From the NCBI GenBank assembly GCA_937967505.1, contig CALCJM010000018.1, positions 1-64,000 of the forward strand: a stretch of 64,000 nucleotides of DNA. The letters are read 5' to 3'. Both the position numbers and the translations under genes were made by a program. The DNA is from an uncultured Pirellulaceae bacterium. GTDB taxonomy: Bacteria; Planctomycetota; Planctomycetia; Pirellulales; Pirellulaceae. Positions 46,329-57,253 of the stretch are shown here, piece by piece (the first letter of the stretch is position 1; each line of letters starts with the position of its first letter). Below the pieces are notes generated by a model, which was not told the origin of the DNA, did no database searches, and was given only the letters and a program-made list of their open reading frames with translations.

Positions 46329-47408
46329 ATGCTGAACCCCATAAAAACAATCGTCATCACGACCGTCCTAGCCGCCACCTGTTGGCTTCAGACATCTGAA
46401 GCACAGGCCGGTCCGCTACTGGACTGGTTGCGCGGCATTCGTCGCTCAAGCTGTCAAAACACGGCACCGCAGTATGGCTACTACGCGCAACGCCCGGCTG
46501 CTGCGGCCGCTCCAAACGTTGCCGGACTACAGCCCGGCCAGTGCATGAAGACCTGTAACAAGACCTGCAGCCGCACCGTCGTAAACTACGTGCCGTATAC
46601 GGCCTACCGGACGAATTGGAACAGGGTGCCGGTCACCCAGTACCGGCCGGTGACCAGTTCCGACCCCTGCACGGGGTGCACGATGACCTGCATGAAGCCG
46701 TGCACCACCTATACCTATCAGTGTCAGCGTGTTCCTTACACCACCTATCGTCCGGTCTATCGCCAAGAGAACTACACCGTTCCGGTAACGACGATCACCA
46801 ACGATTGTGCCACAGGTAACTGTAGTTCGTGTGAGACCTGCGGAAGCGGCCAGTCATTTGGTGGTGTGCCTCAGAACTTCAATCCTGTGCCAGCGGCTAC
46901 CGTGCCAACTTACGCAGCGCCGACGCCCACCTACAGTGCGCCCACTTACTCAACCCCACCCACCGGCGGATCACTACCCGCAGCAGACACGCCTCCAAGC
47001 ATTTCGATTCCTGGTGGATCGCAGTCACGCATGTCGATTCCTTCGGGCAGCATCGACACCGCAAACACTTACAACGTTCCGTCTGTTCCGCAACATACAG
47101 CGTCGGTCCCCGACATCCGTTCCGCCACACAGGGGGTTCGACCTCCTGTTCGCCAACGGTCGTTTATCGACCGACTGGAGAATCAAGGCGGCAGCAACGC
47201 GCCTTCGGATCGCTACACAACGCAGGCCGATCGTCGCAACGACATTCGACCAACGACTGAAATGCGTGAGCTGCGCCGCCGCTGGAGTTACTCTCCGGTT
47301 CGCATGGCCAGCAATGTGAAGTCTTCCAACACACCATTTCGATCAGTTGGCAGAGCCTCTTCGGTCAACCGCCAACAGATCAACAGCGCGTGGGAAGATG
47401 TAAAATAG
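46329..47408 (+). CDS. Secreted Cys/Tyr-rich protein with repeated VPYT motifs
   Basis: A 359-residue exported protein. The signal peptide (MLNPIKTIVITTVLAATCWL, cleavage near SEAQA) is followed by a Cys- and Tyr-rich part with repeated motifs VPYTAYRTNWNRVPVTQYRP and VPYTTYRPVYRQENYTVPV, Cys pairs (CMKTCNKTC, CTMTCMKPCTTYTYQC), then a Pro/Ser/Thr-rich stretch. Proteins with this VPY/TYRP pattern recur in planctomycetes; a cell-wall or surface role is inferred. An earlier in-frame start at 46188 lacks support. A strong terminator follows at 47455. Confidence 0.75.
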   Translation: MLNPIKTIVITTVLAATCWLQTSEAQAGPLLDWLRGIRRSSCQNTAPQYGYYAQRPAAAAAPNVAGLQPGQCMKTCNKTCSRTVVNYVPYTAYRTNWNRVPVTQYRPVTSSDPCTGCTMTCMKPCTTYTYQCQRVPYTTYRPVYRQENYTVPVTTITNDCATGNCSSCETCGSGQSFGGVPQNFNPVPAATVPTYAAPTPTYSAPTYSTPPTGGSLPAADTPPSISIPGGSQSRMSIPSGSIDTANTYNVPSVPQHTASVPDIRSATQGVRPPVRQRSFIDRLENQGGSNAPSDRYTTQADRRNDIRPTTEMRELRRRWSYSPVRMASNVKSSNTPFRSVGRASSVNRQQINSAWEDVK

Positions 47409-47725
47409 ATCCAATGACCGAGAGTCTCTCTCGAACATTTCCCAGACCATGACGAACCCCGATGGTTGACTTGCCGGCAAGTCGACTATCGGGGTTTTGT
47501 TTTCAATTGGAGCGGGTTTTTGTGACCGTCGGGGCATCATGGGACAGTTGACAATTTTCGTGTTTTCGTGTGTTTTGGGAGTGAAGCGATTGGAAAACAC
47601 AGCAGCGGCAAGCTTTTTTTTATCAATAAGTCTCGTCCGGGAAACGTCCAATCGACAAGTTCGTTTGCGTGCCGTAGAACATTGGCTGGCTGCCAAACCT
47701 TCACTTATCATTTTGCAAAACCTCG
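47409..47725. other. Terminator and upstream region of the sulfatase operon
   Basis: About 315 bases. The terminator at 47455-47502 is listed separately; the rest, including an AT-rich stretch near 47610-47635, probably holds the sulfatase promoter. No gene seen. Confidence 0.4.
47455..47502 (+). terminator. Rho-independent terminator of the Cys/Tyr-rich protein gene
   Basis: A long imperfect stem: AACCCCGAT pairs with ATCGGGGTT and the inner GACTTGCC with GGCAAGTC, followed by a T-rich run (TTTTGTTTT). Confidence 0.85.
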
Positions 47726-49276
47726 ATGCCCTACAAAATTTCCAGTGCCGCTTCTATTTTGATTTTGTTGTTACTGCTGGTTCCTGCCGCGCACGCTGAA
47801 GAACGGCCGAATATCTTGTGGATCACGATCGAAGACTGGTCACCCGATCTTTCTTGCTATGGCACTAAGGGAATCGATACGCCGAACGTAGACCAACTTG
47901 CTGTCGAGGGGATCCGCTACGAGGCCGCCTTTACGACATCGCCAGTTTGCTCAACCTCCCGTTCGGCGAGGATGACGGGATTTCATCAAAACTATATCGG
48001 AGCGCACCAACACCGCACCGAAGACAAGCAACCCTTGCCTTTTGGCATCCGTCCGATTTCTCACCTGCTGTCTGAGGCGGGCTATTTTACCTGTCTGATG
48101 AGCAGGAAGATCGACTGTAATTTCCTTCCTGACACCAAAAAAGAGTTGTTCATGGGGGAAGACTGGTCACAGCGCAAGCCAAATCAACCCTTTTTCGCCC
48201 GCATCACTTTTGGCGGCACTCACCGCGCGTGGGAACGCGACCCCGTGCGGCCAATCGATGGTGCCGATGTGGAACTGCCACCGTACTATCCTGACACGCC
48301 ATTTATCCGCCGCGACTGGGCTAACGGGCTGGAACAAATGCAATTGGTCGATCGCGCGGTGGGCAAGCTGCTGAAGCGTCTGCATGACGAGGGACTGGCC
48401 GACAACACGATTGTATTTTTTATTGGTGATCACGGGCGCTGTCACATTCGCGGCAAGCAGTTTCTGTACGACGGTGGAACGCGCATTCCCATGATTGTGC
48501 GTTGGCCCGGGAAAATCGAACCGGGGCAGGTCAACCATGATTTGGTGATGTCGATTGACATCTGCGCGACGGTCCTCGATGCGGCCAAGGTGACGCCGCC
48601 GGTTTCGTTGCATGGCAAGAACCTGTTAAGTGAAGATGTGAAGAACCGAAAATACGTTTTCGCAGCACGTGACAAAATGGATGACACCCACGATGCCATG
48701 CGCAGTGTCCGCTCGCGCCAACACAAGCTAATTCTGAATCTGATGCCGGAACGCCCCTACTGTCAGCTCAGCTTCTACAAGGAGAGCGCTTACCCGCCAT
48801 TGGCCGAACTGAACGTGCTGAACTTGCAAGGGAAATTGACACCGGAGCAGGCTGCCTTTTTTGCCCCGAACAAGCCGGAGATCGAGTTATTCGATCTTGT
48901 TAAGGATCCGCATGAAGTTCGGAACGTCGCTGAAGACCCGGATTATGCGGATGTCAGGAAAGAACTGCTCATGGCCCTTGAAGAGTGGCGGACGACAGTG
49001 ATTCACGACGCGTCGGTTTCGGATGACTTTCGGGCAAGCGATATTTTTCCCGATACATGCCCACTGCCAACGGTTGGCCAGTGGGTACAAACGCATGTCA
49101 GTGAGTACGATTTTGGCAGATATGGTATTCCCGGCTGGTTTCCTACCCGGTCGCTTGAACAGTGGCAAGCTGCTAAAGCAATTTGGGAGCCATGGGTGTT
49201 TCGGACACCGGACAGCCAAATGAAGCGACCGGTGATTCCGTTCACGAAGAAACCAAAACGCGAGCGGAGCAAGTAA
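47726..49276 (+). CDS. Sulfatase 1 of a three-sulfatase operon
   Basis: A secreted sulfatase, 516 residues. The signal peptide (ISSAASILILLLLLVPAAHA) precedes the metal-binding start NILWITIEDWSPDLSCYG. The formylglycine site is SPVCSTSRSARMTG: Cys-Ser-Thr-Ser-Arg, with Thr where Pro or Ala is usual. A later metal site is VFFIGDHGRCHIRGK. Resembles heparan N-sulfatase-like enzymes; the true substrate is likely a sulfated algal or host glycan (inference). Its TAA stop immediately precedes the TTG start of the next sulfatase. Confidence 0.93.
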   Translation: MPYKISSAASILILLLLLVPAAHAEERPNILWITIEDWSPDLSCYGTKGIDTPNVDQLAVEGIRYEAAFTTSPVCSTSRSARMTGFHQNYIGAHQHRTEDKQPLPFGIRPISHLLSEAGYFTCLMSRKIDCNFLPDTKKELFMGEDWSQRKPNQPFFARITFGGTHRAWERDPVRPIDGADVELPPYYPDTPFIRRDWANGLEQMQLVDRAVGKLLKRLHDEGLADNTIVFFIGDHGRCHIRGKQFLYDGGTRIPMIVRWPGKIEPGQVNHDLVMSIDICATVLDAAKVTPPVSLHGKNLLSEDVKNRKYVFAARDKMDDTHDAMRSVRSRQHKLILNLMPERPYCQLSFYKESAYPPLAELNVLNLQGKLTPEQAAFFAPNKPEIELFDLVKDPHEVRNVAEDPDYADVRKELLMALEEWRTTVIHDASVSDDFRASDIFPDTCPLPTVGQWVQTHVSEYDFGRYGIPGWFPTRSLEQWQAAKAIWEPWVFRTPDSQMKRPVIPFTKKPKRERSK

Positions 49277-51655
49277 TTGAATAGTAACTACAAATCAGCA
49301 CGAGAAATTAACTTGTACGTTCGATGCATACCCACCGCGGTTTTTCTAATTCTTGCGTTCTTCGTTGGTGGCGACGCATCTGCCACCAACCGTCCGAATA
49401 TCATCCTTGTCTACGCAGATGATATCAGTGCAAGGGAGCTGCCGATTTATGGATCAACCGTGTGGAGTCCGCCGACCCGAGGAGATACTTCGGAGAAAGA
49501 GTTTCGCGCCAACACACCGGTTCTGGATCAAATGGCCAGAGAAGGATGCTGGGTAAAGACGGCGTGGGCGTCGGTTGTTTGTTCACCCAGTCGCGCGATG
49601 ATGATGACGGGGCGTTACGCACACTTGCACAAGTGGTGGAACAACAAAGACAAAGGGCGCTATCGCGATGAAAATGGCAGGAGCGCGACATGGCCGCTTT
49701 ATGAAAGTTCGCCGCAGTTGATCGGGCATGTGGCCGCCGAGGCTGGTTATGGAACTTATTGGGCAGGAAAAACACAGATGGCCGGCGATCTGCAAAAATT
49801 TGGTTTCGACCAAGGTTGTTTTACACCGGGGAATCTTGAAGATGATGATAATCCTTTCACTGATTTCAAAATGCACTACAAAAAAGAGGCCGGCAAAAAG
49901 GTGTTGTTGAATTCCGACACTGGCGAGCCAATCGATACCTACAAACAGCACGGTTGGTATTTTAAACCACACGTGCGGTTGATGAACCATGATGACGAAG
50001 ACTTTCAGTGGTGGCCCAACGATGTCCAATCGCAGCAGACGTTCCACACCGGCACCTACGGCCCCGATGTCGAACTGAAATTCATTTTCGATTTCATGGA
50101 GCGGCAACACACACAGCAAAAACCATTCTTCGTGTATCACACCACCCACCTGGGGCACGACGCGTTCGACTGGCTGGATCCGGATTCGGACAGTAGTTGG
50201 CCGGGCACACCCGTAATTCACTGGGACGGCACCGGTTACACGCGCACCGAACCCAACATTACCGGTGACAATGGTGTCTACAATACGCATGGCACGGTGA
50301 CAAAACCAGGTATGCATTCGCACATCAACTACCTAGACTATCAGATGTGGTTGTACCGTCAGAAGCTTGAGCAGATGGGGATCGCGGACAATACCGTTGT
50401 GATCTTTTGCGCTGACAACGGTAGTGGCGGTTATGGAAAAAACAGCTCAGATCGGCAAAAGGGAACCCATGTTCCGTTGATCATTTACGCCCCCGGGATG
50501 ACAAAGCGCGGAGAACAGGATGTGCTGGTGAACATGTCGGATATCTGGCCTACGATCGCTGAACTGGCAGGCGTGGAAATTCCGGATGACTATGAGATAA
50601 ACGGTGAAAGCCTAGTGCCGTTCCTGATGACGGACAAACCGAAACACCGCGACTGGATTTATGCCTACAGCCGCGCACATCAAATCATTCGCGGCGCACG
50701 TGTGTTAAAGGACGGTTTTGACCGTTGGTGGGATGTCTCGACATCCCCCGCCGACCTGATCAGTTTCAAGCAGATCACAGATTGGGATACGGTATCACCG
50801 GAACACCGCGCCGAACGTGACATGCTCAAATCAGTCTTGCCACGTTTCGACCTACACGCCTCTGATCATGATGCCCCGGGGTTCCATCTTTCGCCGGTGA
50901 TGAAACAGGGTAAACAGGGAGAAAGCGATAAACCGGCCAAAACGAAGCCCGGCAAGTCCACCAAGAAATCAACGGAAAAAAAATCGGTTAAACGACGGTC
51001 GGGACAGCAATCGGGGTGGGAACTGCGTTTTAACGACGATTTCAAAGGGCGTACCGAAATCGGTGAAAATTACCGGACCGGGCGTGGCATGCAGAAGGCA
51101 TGGGCAGTCGTGGACGAAACGCTGGTCGGAAAGCAAATCAACGACAGTCACGGCGCGGTGATCCGCACTGACATCGAATTTGATGATATCGACATCACTT
51201 TTGATTTTCGTTTTCAGGGTGGGAGAAGTTTTAATGTCGTGATCGACGACAAAAATGAAAAATCTGTTCATGCAGGCCATATTTGCCGCGTCTCTGTGTT
51301 TCCCAAACGCCTGATCATTGGCGATGACAAAACCGGTGCAATGAACCTTGAGGTACGTGCGTTGCGTCAACGCAAGGATTTGTCCAAACGGGAGAAAAAC
51401 AAGCTGAAAAATGTGCTGGCCAAGACAACTGCCAATGCAAAAGTTTCGATTAAACCCGGCCAATGGCATCAACTGCGCGTCCGCATTAAAGGCGAAGTCA
51501 TGAAAGCTTTTCTTGATGGCAAACAGGTCACCACGTTGCGATCGCCCGGGATCGGTCATCCGACGAAAACCGAATTTGGCTTCACCGTCAATGGATCTGC
51601 TATCGAGTACGATAATTTGAAGGTGCTACAGCCGGCGGGATCAGCGAAACCATGA
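49277..51655 (+). CDS. Sulfatase 2 with C-terminal concanavalin-like domain
   Basis: A 792-residue secreted sulfatase. No ATG exists near the signal peptide ([19 protein letters not shown]); TTG 49277 directly follows the previous stop and has GGAG at good distance, TTG 49313 is an alternative. The metal-binding start is [20 protein letters not shown], the formylglycine motif [17 protein letters not shown] (about 98-114), the later metal site [12 protein letters not shown] Lys/Ser-rich linker (about 545-575) leads to a C-terminal beta-sandwich ([33 protein letters not shown]) of the DUF1080 or LamG kind that may bind glycan. Its stop overlaps the next start (ATGA). Confidence 0.92.
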   Translation: MNSNYKSAREINLYVRCIPTAVFLILAFFVGGDASATNRPNIILVYADDISARELPIYGSTVWSPPTRGDTSEKEFRANTPVLDQMAREGCWVKTAWASVVCSPSRAMMMTGRYAHLHKWWNNKDKGRYRDENGRSATWPLYESSPQLIGHVAAEAGYGTYWAGKTQMAGDLQKFGFDQGCFTPGNLEDDDNPFTDFKMHYKKEAGKKVLLNSDTGEPIDTYKQHGWYFKPHVRLMNHDDEDFQWWPNDVQSQQTFHTGTYGPDVELKFIFDFMERQHTQQKPFFVYHTTHLGHDAFDWLDPDSDSSWPGTPVIHWDGTGYTRTEPNITGDNGVYNTHGTVTKPGMHSHINYLDYQMWLYRQKLEQMGIADNTVVIFCADNGSGGYGKNSSDRQKGTHVPLIIYAPGMTKRGEQDVLVNMSDIWPTIAELAGVEIPDDYEINGESLVPFLMTDKPKHRDWIYAYSRAHQIIRGARVLKDGFDRWWDVSTSPADLISFKQITDWDTVSPEHRAERDMLKSVLPRFDLHASDHDAPGFHLSPVMKQGKQGESDKPAKTKPGKSTKKSTEKKSVKRRSGQQSGWELRFNDDFKGRTEIGENYRTGRGMQKAWAVVDETLVGKQINDSHGAVIRTDIEFDDIDITFDFRFQGGRSFNVVIDDKNEKSVHAGHICRVSVFPKRLIIGDDKTGAMNLEVRALRQRKDLSKREKNKLKNVLAKTTANAKVSIKPGQWHQLRVRIKGEVMKAFLDGKQVTTLRSPGIGHPTKTEFGFTVNGSAIEYDNLKVLQPAGSAKP

Positions 51656-54357
51656 ATGTCATTTCAAGAGTATCGCAATGTTGGTTGATATTCATTGTGC
51701 TGGGAGGCTTGGCAACGCCGGTTTGTGGCGATTCGGTCGCCAGCCAACCAGATGCCGATGGCCGTCCGAACGTGATTTTGATTGTGACTGACGATCAGGG
51801 GTATGGCGACATGTCCTGTCATGGTAATCCGTTTTTGAACACGCCCAATCTGGACCGGCTGGCTGCGGCAAGTGTTCGATTGGAGGATTATCACGTTGAT
51901 CCTGTGTGCACGCCGTCACGCGCTGCGCTGATGACCGGGCGCTATGCCACACGCATCGGTGCCTGGGACGTGGTCCAAGGGCGTCAATTACTCGACGCCG
52001 ACGAGGTGACGATGGCCGATCTGTTTTCCGAATCAGGCTATCGCACGGCCATGTTTGGGAAATGGCATCTTGGCGACACCTGGCCTTATGCACCGCGTTT
52101 TCGCGGGTTCCAGACTGTCGTCCGCCATCAGGCCGGCGGCATCGACGAGATCGGTAATCCTTCCGGTAACGACTACTTTGATGACACCTACGATCGAAAC
52201 GGCGTACCGGAAAAAATCGCAGGCTATTGCACCGACGTATTTTTTCGTGAGTGTGAACAGTTTATTGCTGCACCTTCAGACAAACCGTTTTTTGTCTACC
52301 TGCCGCTCAATGCGATGCACAGTCCTCACACCGTGGCTGCGGAATACTCGAATCGCTTCCGCGCGGCAGGGCATTCTGAACAGCGTTCCGGTTTCTATGG
52401 TCAAATCGTTAACTTTGATGAAAACCTTGGCCGGTTGCTTGACACACTGGAACAGCTGCAGGTCGCTGACGACACGATCGTTATTTTCATGGGTGACAAT
52501 GGATCCGCCGTAGGCACCAGTGGCACCCCCTCGGACAGCGCGTTCAACGCCGGGATGAGGGGAATGAAAGGATCCGTTTTCGAAGGCGGGCATCGCGTTG
52601 CCTGTTTTGTGCGTTGGCCAGTGCGGCTGCAGGCCGGGCACACTGTTGACCGGCTGACTTCATGTCGTGACTGGTTGCCAACCTTGGTGCAATACTGTCG
52701 CCTAGGATCGTCGGGCGCACCCCAGTTTGATGGTCAAAGCCTGCAACCGCTGCTGGAGGACCAGGCACAGGGTTGGCCTGAACGTACGATGTTTGTGCAA
52801 CGCCAACCCGATCAGCCGGCGCTGCGGCCGGCGGCCCGCCAACACGGTGGAAAAGCACATTATGCAGTGCTGACGGAAAAGTGGCGGTTGGTTGACGGGC
52901 AGCTGTTTGAGATCACCGGCGATCCGGGACAGAAGCACGACATCGCGGCGGCGCACCCCGGGGTCGTGCAGGATTTGCGTGAGCGATACGAACAGCATTT
53001 CGCGGATGTTTTTGCGGAAGGCAAACCTTACGCGCGGTTTCAGTTGGGGGCCGCCGAGGCGAATCCGGTGCGATTGACGGTGCGGGATTGGCATCCAACG
53101 ACCGGAAAGGTGATTTGGAAACAAGCTCACTTGGGCGATGATACGCTGGCTATCAACGGCTTTTGGGCTGTCGATGTGACTCGCTCAGGACGTTACTTGA
53201 TTCGTCTGTCGAGATTTCCCGACGATGCACTTCAGCCGATTGGCGCGGTCAAGGCTGTGCTGAAAATTGGCCAGCAGGAGTTGGAAAAACAACTTAATGA
53301 ATCAGAAACTTCCGTGACCTTTGAAGTGAACCTGCCTCAAGGACACGGATTGCTGCAGTCGTGGCTGACCGACCGGCAGGGCAGGTCACGCGGGGCTTAT
53401 TTTGTGCAAGTCCAACGTGTGGCTGAAGATCGAAAGGTTAAAAATCGAAAAAAGCCGGTGATCAAAAAATATCCCAACACACCGGTTTGGACGGATGCCA
53501 AACAGGCGGCGCGGGAGTTTCCGGGATTTGAATTGATGGGCGAATACGTGCGTGACACGCAGGCCATGCAGGTTGTGCCAAGCATGGGCAAGTTTTACCT
53601 TTCGACCTATCAGGGTGGGTTGCCCGGAGCGGGATGGAACGGTCAGCGCGTGGCGCATGAGTGGCTCGATGGTGCCGCTACGGCGGATCGATTAAAAGGT
53701 TGGAGCAAGACTGACCGCAGCAAGAATATCGTGGGAGATCAGCCCCCCGAAGATGCGATCGTACTGTTCGATGGGTCAGGAACCGATGCATGGCGTCATG
53801 CAAAAATGGACGGTGTGTTGTTGGAAGCGGGGGCGAAGACCAAACGTGAATTTCAGAATTTCACATTGCATCTGGAGTACTTGATACCGCTTAAGCCGGA
53901 GTTGCCACTGAGTCATCCGCATCGGGGCAACAGTGGCGTGTTCGCGGTCGGCGCGTATGAGGTTCAGGTTTCTGATTCGTTTGGATTGGACCCCGACCCC
54001 GCCGCATGGCAGGATATGGCGATGCTTAAACCGGTCACGACCTGGTGTGGTGGCATCTACGGAATTCGCGCACCACGAGTAAATATGTGCTTGCCACCAC
54101 TGGTATGGCAGAGTCTTAAAATTGATTTTGTGGCCGCCCGTTTCAAAGCAGGCATCAAGGTTTCGCCGGCGGTCATGACGGTTACCCAAAACGGCGTGGT
54201 CGTCCATGACAAAGTCACCTTATCCGGTGGAACCGGAGGTGGTCCCGCCGGGCCGCGCGCGGAGGTTGCCAAGGGTCCGATCTATCTTCAAGACCACGGT
54301 GATCCTAACCGGTATCGCAATGTATGGATCGTGCCGCGCGGCAATTCAGTGCCCTAG
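51652..54357 (+). CDS. Sulfatase 3 fused to a DUF1080 (3-keto-disaccharide hydrolase-like) domain
   Basis: A 901-residue secreted enzyme. The signal peptide ([17 protein letters not shown]) is followed by [20 protein letters not shown], the formylglycine motif [17 protein letters not shown] (about 83-99), FGKWHLGD and the metal site [10 protein letters not shown], a standard arylsulfatase-A-like set. The last about 200 residues are a DUF1080 beta-sandwich ([59 protein letters not shown]). Such domains accompany carbohydrate and keto-sugar processing. Translationally coupled to sulfatase 2 by a four-base overlap. Confidence 0.93.
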   Translation: MNVISRVSQCWLIFIVLGGLATPVCGDSVASQPDADGRPNVILIVTDDQGYGDMSCHGNPFLNTPNLDRLAAASVRLEDYHVDPVCTPSRAALMTGRYATRIGAWDVVQGRQLLDADEVTMADLFSESGYRTAMFGKWHLGDTWPYAPRFRGFQTVVRHQAGGIDEIGNPSGNDYFDDTYDRNGVPEKIAGYCTDVFFRECEQFIAAPSDKPFFVYLPLNAMHSPHTVAAEYSNRFRAAGHSEQRSGFYGQIVNFDENLGRLLDTLEQLQVADDTIVIFMGDNGSAVGTSGTPSDSAFNAGMRGMKGSVFEGGHRVACFVRWPVRLQAGHTVDRLTSCRDWLPTLVQYCRLGSSGAPQFDGQSLQPLLEDQAQGWPERTMFVQRQPDQPALRPAARQHGGKAHYAVLTEKWRLVDGQLFEITGDPGQKHDIAAAHPGVVQDLRERYEQHFADVFAEGKPYARFQLGAAEANPVRLTVRDWHPTTGKVIWKQAHLGDDTLAINGFWAVDVTRSGRYLIRLSRFPDDALQPIGAVKAVLKIGQQELEKQLNESETSVTFEVNLPQGHGLLQSWLTDRQGRSRGAYFVQVQRVAEDRKVKNRKKPVIKKYPNTPVWTDAKQAAREFPGFELMGEYVRDTQAMQVVPSMGKFYLSTYQGGLPGAGWNGQRVAHEWLDGAATADRLKGWSKTDRSKNIVGDQPPEDAIVLFDGSGTDAWRHAKMDGVLLEAGAKTKREFQNFTLHLEYLIPLKPELPLSHPHRGNSGVFAVGAYEVQVSDSFGLDPDPAAWQDMAMLKPVTTWCGGIYGIRAPRVNMCLPPLVWQSLKIDFVAARFKAGIKVSPAVMTVTQNGVVVHDKVTLSGGTGGGPAGPRAEVAKGPIYLQDHGDPNRYRNVWIVPRGNSVP

Positions 54358-54622
54358 CGCTTGCGTACCCCGGAAACTCGCTACGTTGGCGAATTGCTGC
54401 CGGACGATTGGCACATGGTTCAAGTCCGCACTTTAAAAGTGTTACCTTGGGGGAGTTCTGCTGCATTGTCAGCCTGCAACGGGGGCGCGATCGAATTCTC
54501 GACAACTTGGCGATTCCACGGCTCTCAGGGAGTTTCGAAAACGGGCAAAAGCGGCTAAAGTGGTGCCCCATTGGGGCATCCATTTTTCCCGACAGCAAAC
54601 CCTCCGAAGAACTCCCAATTCC

Positions 54623-56416
54623 ATGCCTTTGATCGTCCAGAAGTTTGGCGGTACCAGTGTCGCGAACAGTGACAAGATTCTTGCCGCTGCCCGCAAGGCC
54701 GTCCGTGCCCACCAACAGGGAAACCAGGTGGTAATGGTGGTCAGCGCAATGGGAAAAAATACCGATACGCTGATTAAACTTTCCAAAGAGATCAATGAAA
54801 AACCGCCGGCGCGAGAGATGGACATGCTGTTGTCCACCGGCGAACAGGTCAGCGTAGCCCTGATGGCGATGGCGATCGATTCGATGGGATTCAAGGCCGT
54901 CAGTCTGACCGGCGGCCAAATCGGAATCAAAACGGATAGTTCACACACCAAGGCCCGCATTCATTCTATCTCGACCGACCGAATGCAACGGTTGCTAGAC
55001 GACGGCAACATCGTGATCGCAGCCGGGTTTCAGGGGATTGACGAGGATCTGAACATCACCACGCTGGGACGTGGCGGTAGCGATACAACCGCCGTCGCAC
55101 TGGCCGCAGTGTTGGGCGCTGACCAGTGCGAAATCTATACGGATGTTGACGGCATTTACACCACCGACCCACGGAAGCTGCCTGAGGCGCGTTTGGTAAA
55201 ACGTGTTTGCTATGACGAGATGCTGGAACTTGCCAGCCTGGGGGCGGGCGTGATGCACAGTCGCTCGATCGAGTTTGGCAAAAAATTCAATGTGCCGATT
55301 CACGTCCGCAGTTCACTAAGCGACGTTCCCGGTTCGTTGATCGTCGATACCGCCGGAACTTCATCGCTGCCTGTCAGCGGTGCCGCGTTGACGCGTGACG
55401 AGGCATTGATTTCGGTGGTTGATGTTCCCGACGTGGCCGGTACGATTCATAAGATTTTCGCGCCCATTGCGGACAAAAAGATCACGGTCGATATGATCGT
55501 GCAAAATGTCTCCGCCGGCGGTACGACCGATATCAGCTTCACTGTGCCCAATGAGGAGATGACCGACGCGATCGGCGCTATTTCCCGGATTGTCACTGAT
55601 CTGAGAGGGAAGATGGGGGCCAGTGACCAGCATGTCTCAAAGGTCTCCGCGGTAGGCTTGGGGATGGCTCAACAGGCCGGTGTAGCCAACCGCATGTTCC
55701 GCTCTCTGGCTGATGCGGGTGTGAACCTCCAGATTATCACGACCAGTGAGATCAAAATTTCGGTGTTGGTCAAACGGGACGTGGCCATCGAGGCACTGCG
55801 GACGGTTCATGCCGAATTTGAACTTGACCAACCCCACGACGACACCGATGCGGCGTGTGCGAATGAAGTGACCAGCAAGGAGCCCAAATCATCCATCAGC
55901 GCCGTCGAGGTGATCAATCGCCTGCAAGGTGCGGGCATGGAAGCGCTGATGATCGATGACATTGCCTTGGATAACACTCAGGCACGCATTACGCTGCAGA
56001 AAATCCCCAACCAGCCCGGACTGGCGGCCAGCTTGTTTGAACGTGTTGCGGCCGCTGGGGTGTTCGTCGATATGATCGTGCAAAGTCATGGCAGCGACCA
56101 GATCGCGGATATCACCTTTACCGTCCGGCGCGACCAGCTGTCCGAAGCGTTGCAGGTGGCTCAGGCGGTTTGCGATGAAACGGGCTGTCAGGGCGTGGAC
56201 CACAAGGAAGCGATTGCGAAATTGTCAGTTTCAGGAATCGGCCTGCGTAGCCATACGGGCGTTGCGATCGGCATGTTTGCGGCGTTGGCGGACAACGGTA
56301 TCAACGTAGAAATGGTCAATACATCCGAAGTTCAGGTGAACGTGGTGGTTGACGGCACCGACGGTGAAAAGGGACTTGAGAAGTTAAAGGAGGCGTTTGC
56401 CGATTCGGTTCGGTAG
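54623..56416 (+). CDS. lysC: Aspartate kinase with duplicated regulatory (ACT) region
   Basis: Phosphorylates aspartate, the first step to lysine, threonine and methionine. The catalytic domain (about 1-240) has LIVQKFGGTSVANSDKI, MVVSAMGKNTDTL, LGRGGSDTTAVALAAVLGAD and YTDVDGIYTTDPR. Two consecutive ACT-pair modules follow (about 260-410 and 440-597), each containing IVQ and TTDISFTV- or IADITFTV-like strands and a final EIKISVLV or EVQVNVVV strand. Usual LysC is about 400 aa; this 597-residue, four-ACT form is known from cyanobacteria and planctomycetes. ATG 54623 is chosen; the longer frame from 54560 lacks conserved sequence. Confidence 0.95.
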   Translation: MPLIVQKFGGTSVANSDKILAAARKAVRAHQQGNQVVMVVSAMGKNTDTLIKLSKEINEKPPAREMDMLLSTGEQVSVALMAMAIDSMGFKAVSLTGGQIGIKTDSSHTKARIHSISTDRMQRLLDDGNIVIAAGFQGIDEDLNITTLGRGGSDTTAVALAAVLGADQCEIYTDVDGIYTTDPRKLPEARLVKRVCYDEMLELASLGAGVMHSRSIEFGKKFNVPIHVRSSLSDVPGSLIVDTAGTSSLPVSGAALTRDEALISVVDVPDVAGTIHKIFAPIADKKITVDMIVQNVSAGGTTDISFTVPNEEMTDAIGAISRIVTDLRGKMGASDQHVSKVSAVGLGMAQQAGVANRMFRSLADAGVNLQIITTSEIKISVLVKRDVAIEALRTVHAEFELDQPHDDTDAACANEVTSKEPKSSISAVEVINRLQGAGMEALMIDDIALDNTQARITLQKIPNQPGLAASLFERVAAAGVFVDMIVQSHGSDQIADITFTVRRDQLSEALQVAQAVCDETGCQGVDHKEAIAKLSVSGIGLRSHTGVAIGMFAALADNGINVEMVNTSEVQVNVVVDGTDGEKGLEKLKEAFADSVR

Positions 56417-56486
56417 GCGTCACGACGTTTCCATTAAACATTTTATTTCACTTCACACTTTACATTTTAAGCAGAGACAACGAACG

Positions 56487-56990
56487 ATGAGTGATTCTCC
56501 CCAAGTTGGAATTTTGATGGGCAGCGACAGCGACTGGCCCAAAATCAACGCAGTTGGCAAGGCGTTGGAAGAGTTTGGTATCGCCTACGAGGTCAACGTA
56601 ATGAGTGCGCATCGCACCCCGCACCAGGTTGCTCAATACGTCACCACTGCAGAAGAACGTGGCCTGAAGGTCCTGATCGGCGCTGCCGGTGGTGCGGCTC
56701 ATCTGGCAGGTGTGATGGCGGCTCATTCAACATTGCCGGTGATCGGTTTACCCGTTCCAACACCGGAACTGGGCGGAATGGATTCGCTCCTGTCGACGGT
56801 TCAAATGCCGGGAGATGTGCCGGTGGCCAGTGTGGCGGTTGGTATGGGCGGTCCACGAAACGCGGGGCTGTTCGCGGTGCAGATTCTGGCGACGGCTGAT
56901 TCAACCTTGAAACAAAAGTTGGCCGACTTCAAAGTGAAACTGGTCGACAAAATCGCCGCCAAGAACGAGAAGCTAAAAGCTTCTCTGTAA
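56487..56990 (+). CDS. purE: N5-carboxyaminoimidazole ribonucleotide mutase
   Basis: Moves the carboxyl group of N5-CAIR to carbon to give CAIR in purine synthesis. Class I PurE motifs are present: GILMGSDSDWP near residues 8-18, VMSAHRTPHQV, IGAAGGAAHLAGVMAAHST and the end of the fold TPELGGMDSLLSTVQMPGDV. 167 aa is standard. The start at 56487 is chosen over 56397 on family length. It lies 70 bases behind the aspartate kinase gene. Confidence 0.95.
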   Translation: MSDSPQVGILMGSDSDWPKINAVGKALEEFGIAYEVNVMSAHRTPHQVAQYVTTAEERGLKVLIGAAGGAAHLAGVMAAHSTLPVIGLPVPTPELGGMDSLLSTVQMPGDVPVASVAVGMGGPRNAGLFAVQILATADSTLKQKLADFKVKLVDKIAAKNEKLKASL

Positions 56991-57003
56991 AGACTTCTTT
57001 GTA

Positions 57004-57107
57004 AGGCGATTGGCAATTGCTAGTTTACCGTCGGCGGTGCTACCAGCTTCGCTCCGACCCTAACAACGTCGCTAACGGATGGTAAATTCCTAACCTGCCA
57101 GTCGCCT
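57004..57107 (-). repeat. MITE-like inverted-repeat element, copy 2
   Basis: A 104-bp element with inverted ends AGGCGATTGGCA and TGCCAGTCGCCT. In reverse complement it carries AATTTACCATCCGTTAGCGA and aligns along its whole length with 32931-33033. It lies between purE and mtnA. Confidence 0.8.
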
Positions 57108-57253
57108 AAATGCGTAACCACGGTCACCAGCCCGTGGACAACCGTTTATGTGGCATGGTCGGTCACGTTGGTACAACCTTGGCCACGACCACTAGGAACC
57201 GGCCCGGCAACTGCGTCGATTTGTGCGCGAAATCCAAAAAACTGAAACGTTCA

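Noticed and set aside
54361-54622. Possible tRNA (TGGTTCAAGTCCGCAC) or lysine riboswitch before the aspartate kinase
   Set aside because: No matching acceptor, D or anticodon arms are found around the T-loop-like word, and no riboswitch core could be recognised.
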